Below, in pieces: positions 38,736-49,427 of a stretch of 64,000 nucleotides of DNA. Positions within the stretch are counted from its first letter, which is position 1. Each line of letters opens with the position of its first letter. The notes beneath the pieces are model-generated. The model did not search any database and was not told where the DNA came from. It saw only the letters and a list, made by a program, of their open reading frames with translations. The stretch covers positions 1,302,001 to 1,366,000 of the forward strand of contig CP089462.1 in NCBI GenBank assembly GCA_026636295.1, read 5' to 3'. The DNA comes from Medakamo hakoo. Lineage: Eukaryota > Chlorophyta > Trebouxiophyceae > Coccomyxaceae. The position numbers were made by a program, and so were the translations under genes.

Positions 38736-40513
38736 ATGCGCGGGTCCATCGATGGGCCACCCCCTCCGAAACGGAAGCGGTCCGGGTCGCGCCCCCGGTC
38801 TGCGGGCGGCGAGGGTCCGCGGCGGGACGCCCTGCCGCCGGCGGTCGTGCCGCTGCCACCTGTGACCGCGGCTGCGGGCGGCGGCGGCGCGCCCCCCCTC
38901 GCCCCGCCCCTGCCCGCGGCCGACGCCCTTCGGGAACTGTCCGCGCACCTCGCGGCCGTGTCCGCCCAGCTCCTGGCGGCCAACACCGCTGCGACGGCGG
39001 CTTTGACGGCCGCCACGACTGCCCTGCAGGGCTTCGCGGGTGGCCTGGCGGCGGTGGCGGCGGCGGTGCCGGCGCCTCCAGCCGCGCCCGCGCTCGCCCT
39101 CCCGCCAGCCGCGCCCGCGCTCGCCCTGCCTGCAGCCGCGCCCGTCCTCGCCCTCCCTGCACCACCGCCGCCGCCGGCGGCCACCGTTGCCCGTGGCGCG
39201 GGCGGCCGCCGCGGCGGCAGCGCCGCGCCCGCCGACCGCGCGCCGGCCACGCCGCCCGCGCAGCGCAGCGGGGAGGGCGACGTTTCCAGCCCTTCCCCCC
39301 CGTCCGCGGGCGCGCCAGCGCGCGCGCGCGCCGGCTCCGCGCCCGCTCCCTGGCGCGGGGTGGTGCGCAAGGGCGCCGGCTGGGTCGCGGCCGCGTCCGG
39401 CCACAGGGGCGGCACCTGGCCGACGGCCGGGCGGGCGGCCGCGGCCGCCGACCTGCTGCAGCTCGCTGCGGACGGCCGCGACACGGCGCCCGCCCACCTC
39501 AACGCCCGCCGCGCCCAGACGTTCGACGTGGCGGGCGTGCCGCCGTCCGCCCTGGCCGAGCACGGCCCCCACACCGTGGCGGCCGCCCTGCGCGTGGCCG
39601 CGGGCGAGCGGTGGGGTGGCGGCAGGCCCGCGACGCGCGGCGCGAGCAGCGGCGACACCAGCGGCCCGTCCTCGCGCACGCGCGGCCACCAAGCGCCGCC
39701 CGACGTCTCCCGCCTGGCCCGGCTATTGGCGCGTGTGGTGGCGAGTGTGGGCGCCATCCTGGACCGGCAGCAGGCGCCGGCCGGCGGCGGCGGCGGGGGT
39801 GGGAGCGCCGCTGCCGCATGCGCGGGCGGCGCGGCCGGGCGGGCCGTGCGGGTCAAGGACGAGCCGCCGCCGTCCACGGCCACCGCCTCTGCCGCCGCCG
39901 ACGCGCCGCCGCCGCCCCAGCGCGCGGAGACTGCTGACCGTCCGTCCACTGCCGACCGCCCGGCGTCAGCCGGCAGCGGTGGCGCGGGCGGCGTCGGCGG
40001 TTTTTATCTCTACACCACGCCGGCAGTCGTGGATGGACAGACGCTGTTTGCTGCCCGGCTGGGCGGCGTCGGCGGCAAGACGCTGGGCGTGTGGGCGGAC
40101 CGGGGCATGGCGGCGGCGGCGGTCGACGTCGCGTCGCACTGCGCGCAGGGCAAGCCCGCGCTCAACGCGGCCGAAGGCGTGTTGGCAGCCGCCGTCGCGG
40201 CCGCCGGCGGGCCGGTCTTTCTGTCCCGCCTGCGCGCGCTGGACGACCGGGCGCTCGCGCAGTGCCTGCGGTCCATCGCGGACGAGGACAAAGCGGCGCG
40301 CGGCATGCGCGTGGGGCGGTGGGGCCGCCCGGCGGCGCCCCCAGCCGGGGTGGGGCGGTCGTTCTTGGACGGTCTGACAGCTGTCATCGCGGCAGCGGCC
40401 CAGGACATCAACGAGCGGGCGGGGCAGGAGGGGGAGGCCCGCCCGCCACCCGCCCTCCCGGCGCCGCCGGGCGGCGCGGCCGTCCGCGACGAACGGCGTG
40501 GCGTCGGCCCGAT

Positions 40514-40547
<34 letters not shown>

Positions 40548-40643
40548 GCGACGGGGTTGGGCCCAATGCCGCCGCCGCCGCGGGCGTGGGCGGGGTTGGC
40601 CGACCCCGCTGACGGGCCTGGCGGGAGCCAGGACTACTTTTGA
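38736..40643 (+). CDS. Protein with two AP2/ERF-like DNA-binding domains
   Basis: A 635-residue single-exon protein. It opens with a nuclear-localisation-like PPPPKRKRSGSRPRS, then Ala-rich helices and three near-identical PAAPALALP repeats. Two segments fit the AP2/ERF pattern (YRGV, WxAxI, lGtF, AAxAyD, G..A.LN). Residues about 206-256 read WRGVVRKGAGWVAAASG, GGTWPTAGRAAAAADLLQLA, then PAHLN. Residues about 423-477 read QTLFAARLGGVGGKTLGVWA, DRGMAAAAVDVASHCAQG, then KPALN. Both keep the helix pattern but are divergent from plant ERF proteins. AP2 domains occur in plants, algae, stramenopiles and apicomplexans, so this could be a transcription factor. The start is the first ATG (38736). The AP2 call rests on pattern, not on a search. 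Confidence 0.6.
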
Positions 40644-40649
40644 GGCGGA

Positions 40650-40677
40650 GGGTGGGTGGGTGGGTGGGTGGGTGGGG
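40650..40677 (+). repeat. (GGGT)n G-quadruplex motif
   Basis: Seven G3-4 runs separated by single T, seven bases after the stop codon of the AP2-like gene. This pattern is among the strongest G-quadruplex formers, and would lie in the 3' UTR RNA as well. Confidence 0.85.
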
Positions 40678-40820
40678 AGACGCGGGTGGAGGGGAGGGTG
40701 CGCAGGTAGGGAATGAAAAAGCGCGTCGCGCACTTCGCGCGAGGCGGGAGATTTCCTCAGTCACACGCGCACATACCACACCCGGCGCGCCCGTGCGTGC
40801 GCCTCACCCTCACGCCCCGT

Positions 40821-41672
40821 TCACACCACCGCCCGCGCCTCCTTCACCCCGCCGCCGTCCACCGCCGCGCCGCCGCCGCCGCCGCCGTCCCCCCCGCCCA
40901 GCGACGGCAGGGGGAGGACGTCCAGCGCGTACAGCCCCGCCACCAGCAGGACGGTGGAGACGAACATGACGGTCGGACCGAAGAGCGACATGAACAGGGG
41001 CAGGAAGGCGTAGAAGAAGCGTTGGCCGGCGGTGAAGGCGCCCGCGGCGCGGTCCAGCAGGGCGAGCGCTTCGGCCGCGGCGTAGGAGGTGGGCGGGGCC
41101 CCCGGCGCGCCGGGGGGCGAGATCCCGGGACCGCCCGCCGCGACTTTGAGAGCGAAGCCGGCGTGGACGTTGAACCGGATAGACTGCATGAGGCAGACCA
41201 TGGAAGCCAGGACGGCCGCCTCCAGCAGGGCGAGCTTGACGCCCTCGGACGGCCAGCGGCCGTCAACGCCGGGCGCGATCGGGTCGTGCGCCGCGAGCTC
41301 GCGCAGCCGGCTCAGCTTGCCCGCGTCCAGCAGGGCGGGCAGCATGCCCTGGATGGCGATCAGCCCGCACGTCGTGGCCAGGAGCGTCGCGGCCATGACG
41401 TGGCTCCTAATTGTTTGAATGGAGTACGTCTGCCCGCCCGACGACGCGTCGGCCACGACCGCGCGCACCCACGCCCGCCTGTTGGCCGCCGCTTCCGCTT
41501 GCACCCGAAACCGCCCGGCGGCCGGGTTCAGCCTGCCCGCCGTCCCGCAGCACGCCCCACGCAGGCGGACGCAGATCTTGGCATCCCAGGAGAAGAGCCA
41601 GACGTGATACAGGACAAACAGGGCGATGGACGAGCAGAAGAGCGCGATGTCGACGGCCGTCGTTTTCTCCAT
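40821..41672 (-). CDS. DUF599-family membrane protein
   Basis: A 283-residue single-exon protein. The first helix is TAVDIALFCSSIALFVLYHV. A cytosolic-like loop carries the family block AWVRAVVADASSGGQTYSIQ with TIRSHVMAATLLATTCGLI directly after it, which matches DUF599 (RxxW, QTxRNxxM pattern with His for Asn). Two or three further helices are seen (KLALLEAAVLASMVCLMQSI, RFFYAFLPLFMSLFGPTVMF, STVLLVAGLYALDVLPLP). The family occurs in plants and bacteria and has no firm function. The C-terminus is Gly-rich. It is convergent with the AP2-like gene. Confidence 0.75.
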   Translation of the reverse strand: MEKTTAVDIALFCSSIALFVLYHVWLFSWDAKICVRLRGACCGTAGRLNPAAGRFRVQAEAAANRRAWVRAVVADASSGGQTYSIQTIRSHVMAATLLATTCGLIAIQGMLPALLDAGKLSRLRELAAHDPIAPGVDGRWPSEGVKLALLEAAVLASMVCLMQSIRFNVHAGFALKVAAGGPGISPPGAPGAPPTSYAAAEALALLDRAAGAFTAGQRFFYAFLPLFMSLFGPTVMFVSTVLLVAGLYALDVLPLPSLGGGDGGGGGGAAVDGGGVKEARAVV

Positions 41673-42197
41673 GGTTGGTGAGGGGTGGTTGCACGTCCGC
41701 GCGGGTAGGGGCAGCCAAATGCCTCGATCGCTGGGCGCGCGCGCAGTGTGTCACGAGAGCCGGCAGTCACGCCTGATTTGCGCGCAGTGCCAGTTCCCTA
41801 GATAGACAAGGCGCCAAGGCCGAGGCTTGAGGGCGCGGAGCGACGGAGCGGACCTGCGGTGGCGAGTGCGACGGGGCGGGGAGGCAGAGCAAACGCAGGT
41901 TTGATGGCACAAGCAAATGCCCGTCATTGTTGTTTTTTTCTTTGACTCGAAAAGCCCATTTCAACGCCGCCGCTCCCACCCAACGTGCATCCAGGTGCGT
42001 GAAGCAGAATGTTGGGTACCTAGTCCATGCAGTTGTGGCCTCTTTAAAAGCGCCCAGAGCCCGCAAACGCCGCCGCGGCTAGGTTTACGACGGGCCCGCT
42101 CATCCAGGCGCGCGCGGACCTGCGAGGCCTCCCTCCCGCCCCGCCACGCCCACTCACTCCCACACGCACACGCACGCCCCTCTTCCGCGCTCTCAGG
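41673..42197. other. Divergent promoter region, DUF599 / sulfatase
   Basis: A 525-bp spacer between divergent starts. It is less GC-rich than the genes and contains a TATA-like TCTTTAAAAG at 42041-42050, about 150 bp before the sulfatase ATG, and a T run at about 41931-41938. No tRNA or convincing ORF was found. Confidence 0.5.
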
Positions 42198-44765
42198 ATG
42201 TCCAAGGACACCAGCAAGCCCAACTTCCTGATCATCTGGGGCGATGACATCGGTGAGAAACGGAGGGAAAAAGGCAATGGGGGCCCCGCGCGCGCGCGCG
42301 CGCGCGTGCGCCCACCCGACGCCGCGAGCCCCCCTCCCGCGGCTTCCACCCCACGCCCCCCCCCCCCCCCCCCCCCCCCCCCCTCTCCCACCTACGCAGG
42401 CATCTCCAACGTGTCCGCCTACTCGGAAGGCCTGATGGGCTACCACACGCCCAACATCGACCGGGTCGCCAAAGAGGGCATCAAGGTGTGTGCGGGTCGG
42501 TCGGCGGGGGGCTGGAAGGGGGAGGGCGCGGCCCGGCCCGGGCCCGGCGGTGTGCGTGCGGGCCCCTCTCTTTCCTCATACCCGAACTGTGCGAGAGACA
42601 CACACGTCGTCCCCTCACCGCCGCCCCCCACCCCCACCCCACCCCCACCCCCACCCCACCCCACCCACGCGCAGTTCACCGACTACTACGGCGAGCAGTC
42701 CTGCACGGCCGGCCGGGCCGCCTTCATCACGGGCCAGAACCCCTACCGCACCGGCCTGACCAAGGTCGGCATGCCGGGCGCGAAGCTCGGCCTGTCGGAG
42801 GAAGACCCGACGATGGCGACGGCCATGCGGTCGCTGGGCTACGTGACCGGCCAGTTTGGCAAAAATCACCTCGGTGCGCGGGGGGCGGGGCGGGGGGAGG
42901 GGCGGGACGGCCCTCCAGGCGTGCCTGCCGCGCGTGGGGCACCCCACCACCGCAGCTGCCACCCCCATCCCCTCAACACACTCCGCCACCCACGCCCGCC
43001 CGCCCGCCACCCCCCACACCACACACACACGCCCAGGCGACCTGGACACGTACATGCCCACCAATCACGGCTTTGACGAGTTCTTCGGCAACCTGTACCA
43101 TTTGAACGCGGAGGAGGAGCCGGAGCACGAGGACTACCCGCCCGAAGCCGACTTTCCTGAGTTCAAGAAAAAGTTTGGGCCGCGCGGCGTCATCCACGCC
43201 TGGGCGGACGGCCGCATCGAGGACACGGGCCCGCTGACCAAGGACCGCATGACCCGCATCGACGGCGAGTGCGCCGAGCACGCCCTGGCCTTTATCAAGA
43301 AAGCCGTGGCGGACGGCAAGCCGTTTTACGTGTGGTTCAACTCGACGCACATGCACTTCCGCACGCACGCCGCGCCGCACGAAAAGGGCCAGTCCGGGCG
43401 GTGGATGAGCGAGGTGCGCGGTGGCGTCGGGGGGGGGGGGTTGCGTCGGCACACATGGTTTTGTTTTCCCACCCCCCGTGGGGATGGTTGGGCGGCCCCA
43501 CCACGGCGTCACCCTGTGCCTGGCGCCCGTTGCCTCACCCGCCCCCCCCCCCCCCCCCCCCCCCCCCGCCAACAAATACACAGTATTGCGACGTCATGAT
43601 CTCGCACGACAAGCTGGTCGGCACCCTGCTGGACGCGCTCGACGACCTGGGCCTGGCCGACAACACGGTCGTCATGTACTCCACGGACAATGGCCCGCAC
43701 GCCAACACGTGGCCGGACGCGGGCATCACGCCCTTCCGCGGGGAGAAGAACACGAACTGGGAGGGCGCGTACGTTTTTTTTTGTGGAGCACTCTTCTTGT
43801 TCCCCAGGGCGGGGCGAACAGCGGCGGCGCACGCTGGAGTGTGCGGTCACACCACACCACACACACCTTCACGCCACCCACACCCCACCCCCTCCCCTCG
43901 AAAAAAAAACGCAGGTACCGCGTCCCCTGCCTCATCCGCTGGCCGGGCGTCTTCCCCGCCGGCAAAGTGCTCAACGGCATCGTCTCGCACGCCGACTGGT
44001 TTGTGACGTTCGTGGGCGCGGCGGGCCGGCCGACCATTGCTGAAGAATTGTTGAAGGGCGCCGACATCGGCGGGCGCACCTACAAAGTCCACCTGGACGG
44101 CCACGACCAGCTGCCGTACTTGAAGGGCGAGGTCGAGTCGTCGCCGCGCAAGCACTTTTTCTACGTCAACGACGACGGCGACCTCACGGTGAGTGGTCGA
44201 AGGGGGTGCCCCACCCGAGTCCTTTTCTTTCCGCCCCACCCGCCGTCCGTCGTCGCGCGCCCCTTTTTCACAGACGCCCCCCCCCCTCCCCCCCGAAACC
44301 GACGACGCGCAGGCACTCCGCTTCGACAACTGGAAGATCGTGTTCCTTGAGCAGCGCTGCCCGGGCACGCTGCAGGTGTGGGCGGAGCCCTTTGTCCAGC
44401 TGCGCGTCCCCAAGGTAAGAGCTTGCGTGCGGCTGTCCCCGTTGCGGTGTGGGGGGTGGCACAGTCACACCGCCCGCCACCTGCGCCCACACCCCCCTCA
44501 CGCCCCCGACCTGCGCGCTCCCCCACCCACCCACCCACCCACCCAGATCTTCAACTTGCGCACCGACCCCTTCGAGCGCGCGGACATCACGTCCAACACG
44601 TACTACGACTGGCTCATCAGCCACGCCTTCCTCGTCATCCCGGCGCAGGCCTACGTGCAGCGTATGATTGCCTCCCTGGCCGAGTTCCCGCCGCGCCAGA
44701 AGCCGGCGTCGTTCTCCATCGACCAGGCGATGGAAAAGCTCAAGGCGGGCATGAACGTGACGTGA
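42198..44765 (+). CDS. Arylsulfatase-type sulfatase
   Basis: A type I sulfatase of 498 residues, the most intron-rich gene here. Exons: 42198-42252, 42400-42485, 42675-42873, 43037-43413, 43584-43768, 43915-44188, 44313-44414 and 44547-44765; all phases agree. Metal ligands appear at the start (NFLIIWGDDIG). The maturation motif CTAGR places the formylglycine-forming Cys at residue 57 (QSCTAGRAAFITG). Further conserved blocks: MRSLGYVTGQFGKNHLG, NHGFDEFFGNLYHLN, VWFNSTHMHF, VMYSTDNGPHANTWPDAG and RVPCLIRWPGVFPAGKVLNG. It lacks a signal peptide, so it may be cytosolic or use an unusual route. The layout resembles bacterial COG3119 arylsulfatases. Hydrolysis of sulfate esters is the family role; the substrate is unknown. 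Confidence 0.92.
42356..42383 (+). repeat. Poly(C)28 in intron 1 of the sulfatase
   Basis: Twenty-eight C in a row 16 bp before the acceptor at 42399. It stands in the place of the polypyrimidine tract. Confidence 0.9.
43542..43567 (+). repeat. Poly(C)26 in intron 4 of the sulfatase
   Basis: Twenty-six C in a row, 16 bp before the acceptor at 43583. The spacing to the AG equals that of the C28 tract in intron 1. Confidence 0.9.
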
Positions 44766-45109
44766 GGAAAGGCGCACGCGTCCTTTTGTGTGCGCACGCG
44801 CGCCGCCCGGGTAGGCGGGCCGGCTTTACAGAGCCGACCGTCCGTCAGTGTCTTTCACTCCCCCTATCCCCTCCCCTCATGCATAATGTGGCGCTGTGTC
44901 GGGCGCCCTTTTTCCCCACCCCATCCCCAATACTAACTCAGGGCTCGCATGCCTCGTTGCTTTGTACTCGAAGTTTTTGGGCGAAGGCCGTCCGGTCGGG
45001 GGCCGGAGAGAGACAGTAAAAAAGCGCGGGGAGAAGCCTTCCGTCTTTCCCCGGCCGCAACACACAAAAAAAATACAAAGCTCGCCCTGTGTCACACGCC
45101 TCTGCTGCC
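44766..45109. other. Convergent 3' spacer, nothing recognised
   Basis: A 344-bp region between the 3' ends of the sulfatase (plus) and the double SDR gene (minus). It is locally AT-richer near 44920-45010 and has an A run at 45066-45073. No ORF, repeat or RNA gene is convincing. Confidence 0.5.
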
Positions 45110-47849
45110 TCACGCCGCCTGCCCCTCCCCGCCCGCGTCCGCCTTCCTCGCCTCCCACGGAAAAGCCGACTGCCAGTCCTCCATCTGGGCGATCAGGTCC
45201 CAGATGTCTTGCTGCTCCCCCAGCCGGCCCCGCGTCGGCGGCTTCATCGCCCACGACCCCGTCACGACGTCGGGCGGCGGGGCGGCGGCGGTCATCAGCT
45301 CCACGTCCGCGGCCGCGACAAAGGCCGGGTCCAGGGCCCGCGTCAGGCCATCCCTGATCGTCCACAGCATCAGGCTGAACAGCGGGTCGCCGACCGGCCA
45401 GCCGGCGCCGTCGACGGGCGACAAAAAGGCGGGGCGGCGGCCCTCGAACAGGCGGGTGTTGACGGCCATGGGGTAGTGCGTCGCCGTCACGACAGGCGGC
45501 TCCGCCGTCCCGCCGGCCGTCAGCACCGCCCACAGCGCGTCGTAGTACGCCAGGCTCGCCCGCTTGGAGGCGGCGTAACTCCAGTAGTACGGGGTGATGG
45601 GGTCGGCCCCGCCCATCGCCCAGCTGCTGGCGGACGCGGTGAAGATGAGGCGCGGCCGCCGGGTGGGGGGCGCGGACGCGTTGCCCGCCCGCGCCGCCAG
45701 CAGCGGCCACAGGCCGTGCGTGACGCGGATGGGCCCCAAGAAATTCGTCTGCTGCGCCGCCTCGATGGCGCTGTAAAACATGGCCTCATCCTGGAGCGGA
45801 GGCGGGCCGGGCGCGCCGACGGCCATGCGGCCCGCGTTGAGCACGGCAAAGTCGAGGCCGCCGGCCCGGACGACGGCCGGGTGCGCGGCGACGGCCGCGG
45901 CAAACTCGTCCACCGACGTCTGGTTGGCCTGGTCCAGCTGGAGGACGTCGTACCCGCGTCCCGCGTCTGCGCCCGCCGGGTGGCGGGACGTGCCGATGAC
46001 GGCCGCGCCCGACGCGGCCAGAAGGTCGGCCAGCGCGCGGCCGACGCCCGTGCCGGTCGCGCCCGTCACGACGACGACCGCGCCCTTCAGGCTGGCCGCC
46101 GCGGCGTCAGCGTCGAAGCCTGGCGTGGGATAGAATTTGGGCAGGGGCGTGCACGGCACGCGGCCGGCGCCCAGCCACCGGTCCGCGTCATCCTTCAGGC
46201 TGGACGCCAGCCTCCTGCGGCGGCGGCCGTGCGCGGCGGCGGCGGCCGCCGCCGCTGCGGCCTCTTGCTGCTGCTCCGGCACGCCGGAAATGATGGCAGC
46301 CGCGGCCTTGGGCGGCACAGCCACGAAGGCGGAGCCCAGCATGTCGGCAGTCAGCACGTCAACGAAGGAGTCTTTGTCGGGTGCGACTTTGTCTGTCGTT
46401 CCCCCTGCGTCGGGCGGCGCCGTCCCAGCGGGCGCGCCCACCGCCGCGTTGGCGATGGGCTCCCCCTCCCGCAACGCCTGCACGTACGCGGCCGCCACCC
46501 AGGCCGGGTCCAGGCCGTCCGCCGTCCCAGCCCGCAGGTCGTCCACGAATGCGTCCAGCGCGCGGTCCGAGCCCGGAGGCTGGAGCCAGACCGGCCGGCG
46601 CGCGTCGGTGACCAGGCGGGTGGCCGTCGCCATGGGCGCCAGCACGGAGATTTTGACGCGCCCGCCCGCCGTCGTCGAGACGGCCGCACGCAGGTTGTTG
46701 GCGTACGCGACCAGGGCGCGCTGGGAGGCGGTGTACGCCCACAGGAAAGGCGAGGCCTTGCCGGAAGACCAGCCGAGGGGCGAGACGGTGAAGGCGACGC
46801 GCGCGTACCGCGCCTTGCCCTTCACGCCGCCGCCGCCGCCCTTGTCCGCCGCCGCCGCCCGCGCGTCCAGCAGGGGCCACAGGGCGTTGGTGACGCGGAC
46901 CGCGCCGAAATAATTGGTCTGCAAGCCCAGCCACACGCCGGCCATCCAGGCGCTGTAGTCAGGGACGGACGGCGGCGGGCCGGGCGTGCCGACCACGGTC
47001 CGCCCCGCCGCGTGGACGAGGATGTCCAGCCCGCCGCGGCCCACGACCGCCGGGTGAGCCGCCACGGCGGCCGCAAAGGCGGCCACAGAGTCCGGGTCGG
47101 CCACGTCCAGCTCCAAGAGGTCGACGCCCCGCGGCGGCGGGTGGTGGGTGGACGGCGTGCGCGACGTGCCCAGCACGGTCACGCCCTCAGCCACCAGGGC
47201 GTCCGCAACGGCGGCGCCGATGCCGCCGGGGGACGCTCCCGTCACGACGGCGACGCGCCCGCGCAGGTCGAAGGCCGGCTTGACGGACGGGTCGGGCCGC
47301 CACTTGGGCGACGCGACGCACGGGTTGGTGCGGTTGGACGTCCAGAAGTCGAGGTCGTGTTTTGGTGGCAGGAGGGCGGCCAGTGCGTCGGACGCCTCTT
47401 TGTACGCCGCATCCTTGGCGGCTTTCAACGGGGCAAGCTTGGACCGAATGTCCGCGGCCTTCAGGGAGGCGAGCGTGTCGTCCTTCCCGCTGCCGGAGGC
47501 GGCCTGTCGAGTTTTTTTTTTTGGGGGGGGGGGGAGAGGTTTGGTCGAGCCACAATGCGCCGCGCTTTTTTTTCCGGCCGCGCCCGGTGCCAACCTGGCC
47601 CGCCAGCCCACCCGCTGCACGGGTGTCCAGTGGACCGTAGCCCTTGTACTGCGTTCCTGGGCCGTAGTTATTTGTGCCGGGCGCGTCCTGCGCGCTTTTC
47701 TCGCTCCACTCCCGGCGCTGTGCGTTTTTGTTTTTGCCGCCAGACCACAAACGCACCGCGCTCCCGGCGCCCAGGGCCAATAACAGGGCAGCCGCCACCG
47801 TCAGGCGGATAGCCGCGACACGACTCCCTCGTCGTGTCGAGGCAGGCAT
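45110..47849 (-). CDS. Membrane-anchored double SDR, first domain degenerate
   Basis: About 882 residues with two tandem short-chain dehydrogenase domains. Exons are 47595-47849 and 45110-47503; the acceptor (CGACAG) is clear, the donor (CAG|GTTGGC) is chosen because it alone keeps phase 0. Exon 1 encodes a basic N-terminus and one hydrophobic helix (AAIRLTVAAALLLALGAG), a signal peptide or type II anchor. Domain 1 (from about 165) has VTGASPGGIGAAVADAL and LVHAAGR, but the active-site motif is YTASQ (Tyr342, Gln346), lacking the catalytic Lys. Domain 2 (from about 590) has VTGATGTGVGRALADLL, VLNAGR and an intact YAASK (Tyr728, Lys732). Both share LxQTNxxGxxRVTxxLWPLL, so they arose by duplication. 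Substrate unknown. Confidence 0.85.
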
Positions 47850-48075
47850 GGCGCGCGCGTGGGCAAGTTGCGCGTGCGGCGCGTGGCGTCGCCGGCTGTC
47901 CCGCGCGCGCGCGCGCGCTCGTGTTTTGGACGCTCTGCCCCCTGCTGGCATTTCACAAAAAAAGCAACAACCCGTCACGGAACCAACACGCTGCGTCCCT
48001 CTCCCTCTCCTCTCTCTCTCTCTCTCACACACGCACACACACACAGTCCCCGCTCAATAGTACAATGACACACGC

Positions 48076-48861
48076 TCAAGCCACTGTCGCGCTGCGCGGC
48101 CGGCCGGCGGCTTTGGCTGGCGTGCGCGCGGCCGCGCCCCGGACGCCCGCCGACGGCGGTCGCCGCGGGTGCGGCAGCGCACCCCGCCGCACCCCGGCTT
48201 TGGCCGACGCCGGGCGGGCCGCTCGGACAGGCTTGACCACGCCACCCACCGGGCCGCCGTTGGCGTACCACCGCGCGGCGACAGCCGACCGCAACGGGGC
48301 GGGCGCGGAGCACAGCACGCGAGCGGCCGCGGCGCGGGCCGCGAGCGGCGGCGGCGGGGCGGCGCCGTCGGCCCGGGTGCGGGACCGGTCGAGCGGGTGG
48401 GATACCGGGCGGGTGTCCCAGGGGGCGGGGGACGGGTCCGCCTGGCGGGCCGGGCGGCGGGAGGTCAGCTGTCGTGTTTTGCAGGGTGGGGGAGAGCGCG
48501 GCGGGGGAGGGTTTTACGGCGCTTGCCGCCACGTGCGCGCGCGGCGGCCCCGACAGCTGCGGCCGAACTCGGTTTCGCCGCCCCACGGAGCGCACACGCC
48601 CGGTCGCACCCATTCTCTCGCTCCCTGCAGTTGTCTTCTTCACGAGCCGTCAACGCAGGCGCACGCAAAAACACTGGCGGTGCAAGGCACGCGCGCGGCG
48701 CCGGCCACACACTCCGCGCGCGCCCGTGAATTCGCTGCCCGCACCTTCACGAGCAGGCGGTCGAGCAGGGCGCCCATGAGCGCGGCCAGGACCAGGTGCA
48801 TGTCTGCGGGCGTCGTCCGCGCCGGGGACGCGGGCGGTGGCCGGCGCTTGTGGGGCTGCAT
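48076..48861 (-). CDS. Tentative two-exon small membrane protein
   Basis: Proposed exons 48745-48861 and 48076-48468 give about 169 residues with matching phase 0. The donor is GTGCGG and the acceptor ACGACAG. Exon 1 has strongly biased codons and one hydrophobic segment (MHLVLAALMGALLDRLLVK); exon 2 is basic and Ala/Pro-rich with one motif-like piece (AARWYANGGPVGGVVKPV). I recognise no family. The plus strand is also open from the ATG at 48065, with a transit-peptide-like start, so the coding strand is uncertain. I favour minus because both neighbours (ISD11 and the double SDR) are on that strand and the exon-1 codon pattern is typical of real genes here. Confidence 0.4.
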
Positions 48862-49005
48862 GGTCGTGCGGCAACCGAAAAAAAAAAAACGGCGCGGCGC
48901 GAAGCGGTTAGTAGTCTGCCCTCTCTCAAAACCCGCCGTCTACAACACCACCCACCCCCACCCGCCCCACGCCCTCTCCCACCACCTCTGACGCCGCCCC
49001 GCCCT

Positions 49006-49427
49006 TCACTTGCGCGGCGCGCCCACCCCCTCGACCTCCATGATGGACCGCTGCGGGCGGTGGTACAGACCGTACACCGCCGCCTGGCGCCGCCACACGT
49101 CCAGCTCCTTCCCCGCCGCGTCCAGGAGCGAGGCGGCCGCCGACGGCTCGGCCGCGGCGGCCGCGGCTTTGAACTGGTCGCGGGCCCGGCGCCGGATGTA
49201 CTCGCGCACGTTGTAGTCCGGGAAGGAGGAGCCTGTGTGAATGGTCAGAGGGCGTGGATGGGAGCGGGGTTGGTGGTGGTGGGGGGCGTCACAAAACGCT
49301 GTGTTTGTCTGCCCACCATCTCCATCCCGCCGTCGCCCTTCCCCCCACAAACGCAAGCACACAACGCACCTGTCCTCAGGAACTGGCGCAGCAGCGACCG
49401 GGCGGCGGCGGGCGTGGGGGTCGTCAT
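49006..49427 (-). CDS. LYRM4: ISD11 / LYRM4 iron-sulfur assembly factor
   Basis: ISD11 stabilises the mitochondrial cysteine desulfurase NFS1, and through its LYR fold binds acyl carrier protein. Exons are 49370-49427 and 49006-49232, donor GTGCGT, acceptor TTCACACAG. The product is 94 residues, the family's usual size. Family blocks: ARSLLRQFLRTGSSFPDYNV (the LYR tripeptide is LLR here), REYIRRRARDQFKA, then LLDAAGKELDVWRRQAAVYG and LYHRPQRSIMEVEG. The FPDYNxREYxxRRxRDxF pattern is diagnostic for ISD11 among LYR proteins. The change of Tyr to Leu in the LYR motif is notable but tolerated in some homologues, as far as I recall. No separate presequence is visible, as is usual for this family. 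Confidence 0.9.

Noticed and set aside
41767-42066. 99-residue minus-strand frame in the DUF599/sulfatase spacer
   Set aside because: Codon use unlike local genes, no homology or splice context, and it overlaps a TATA-like promoter region.
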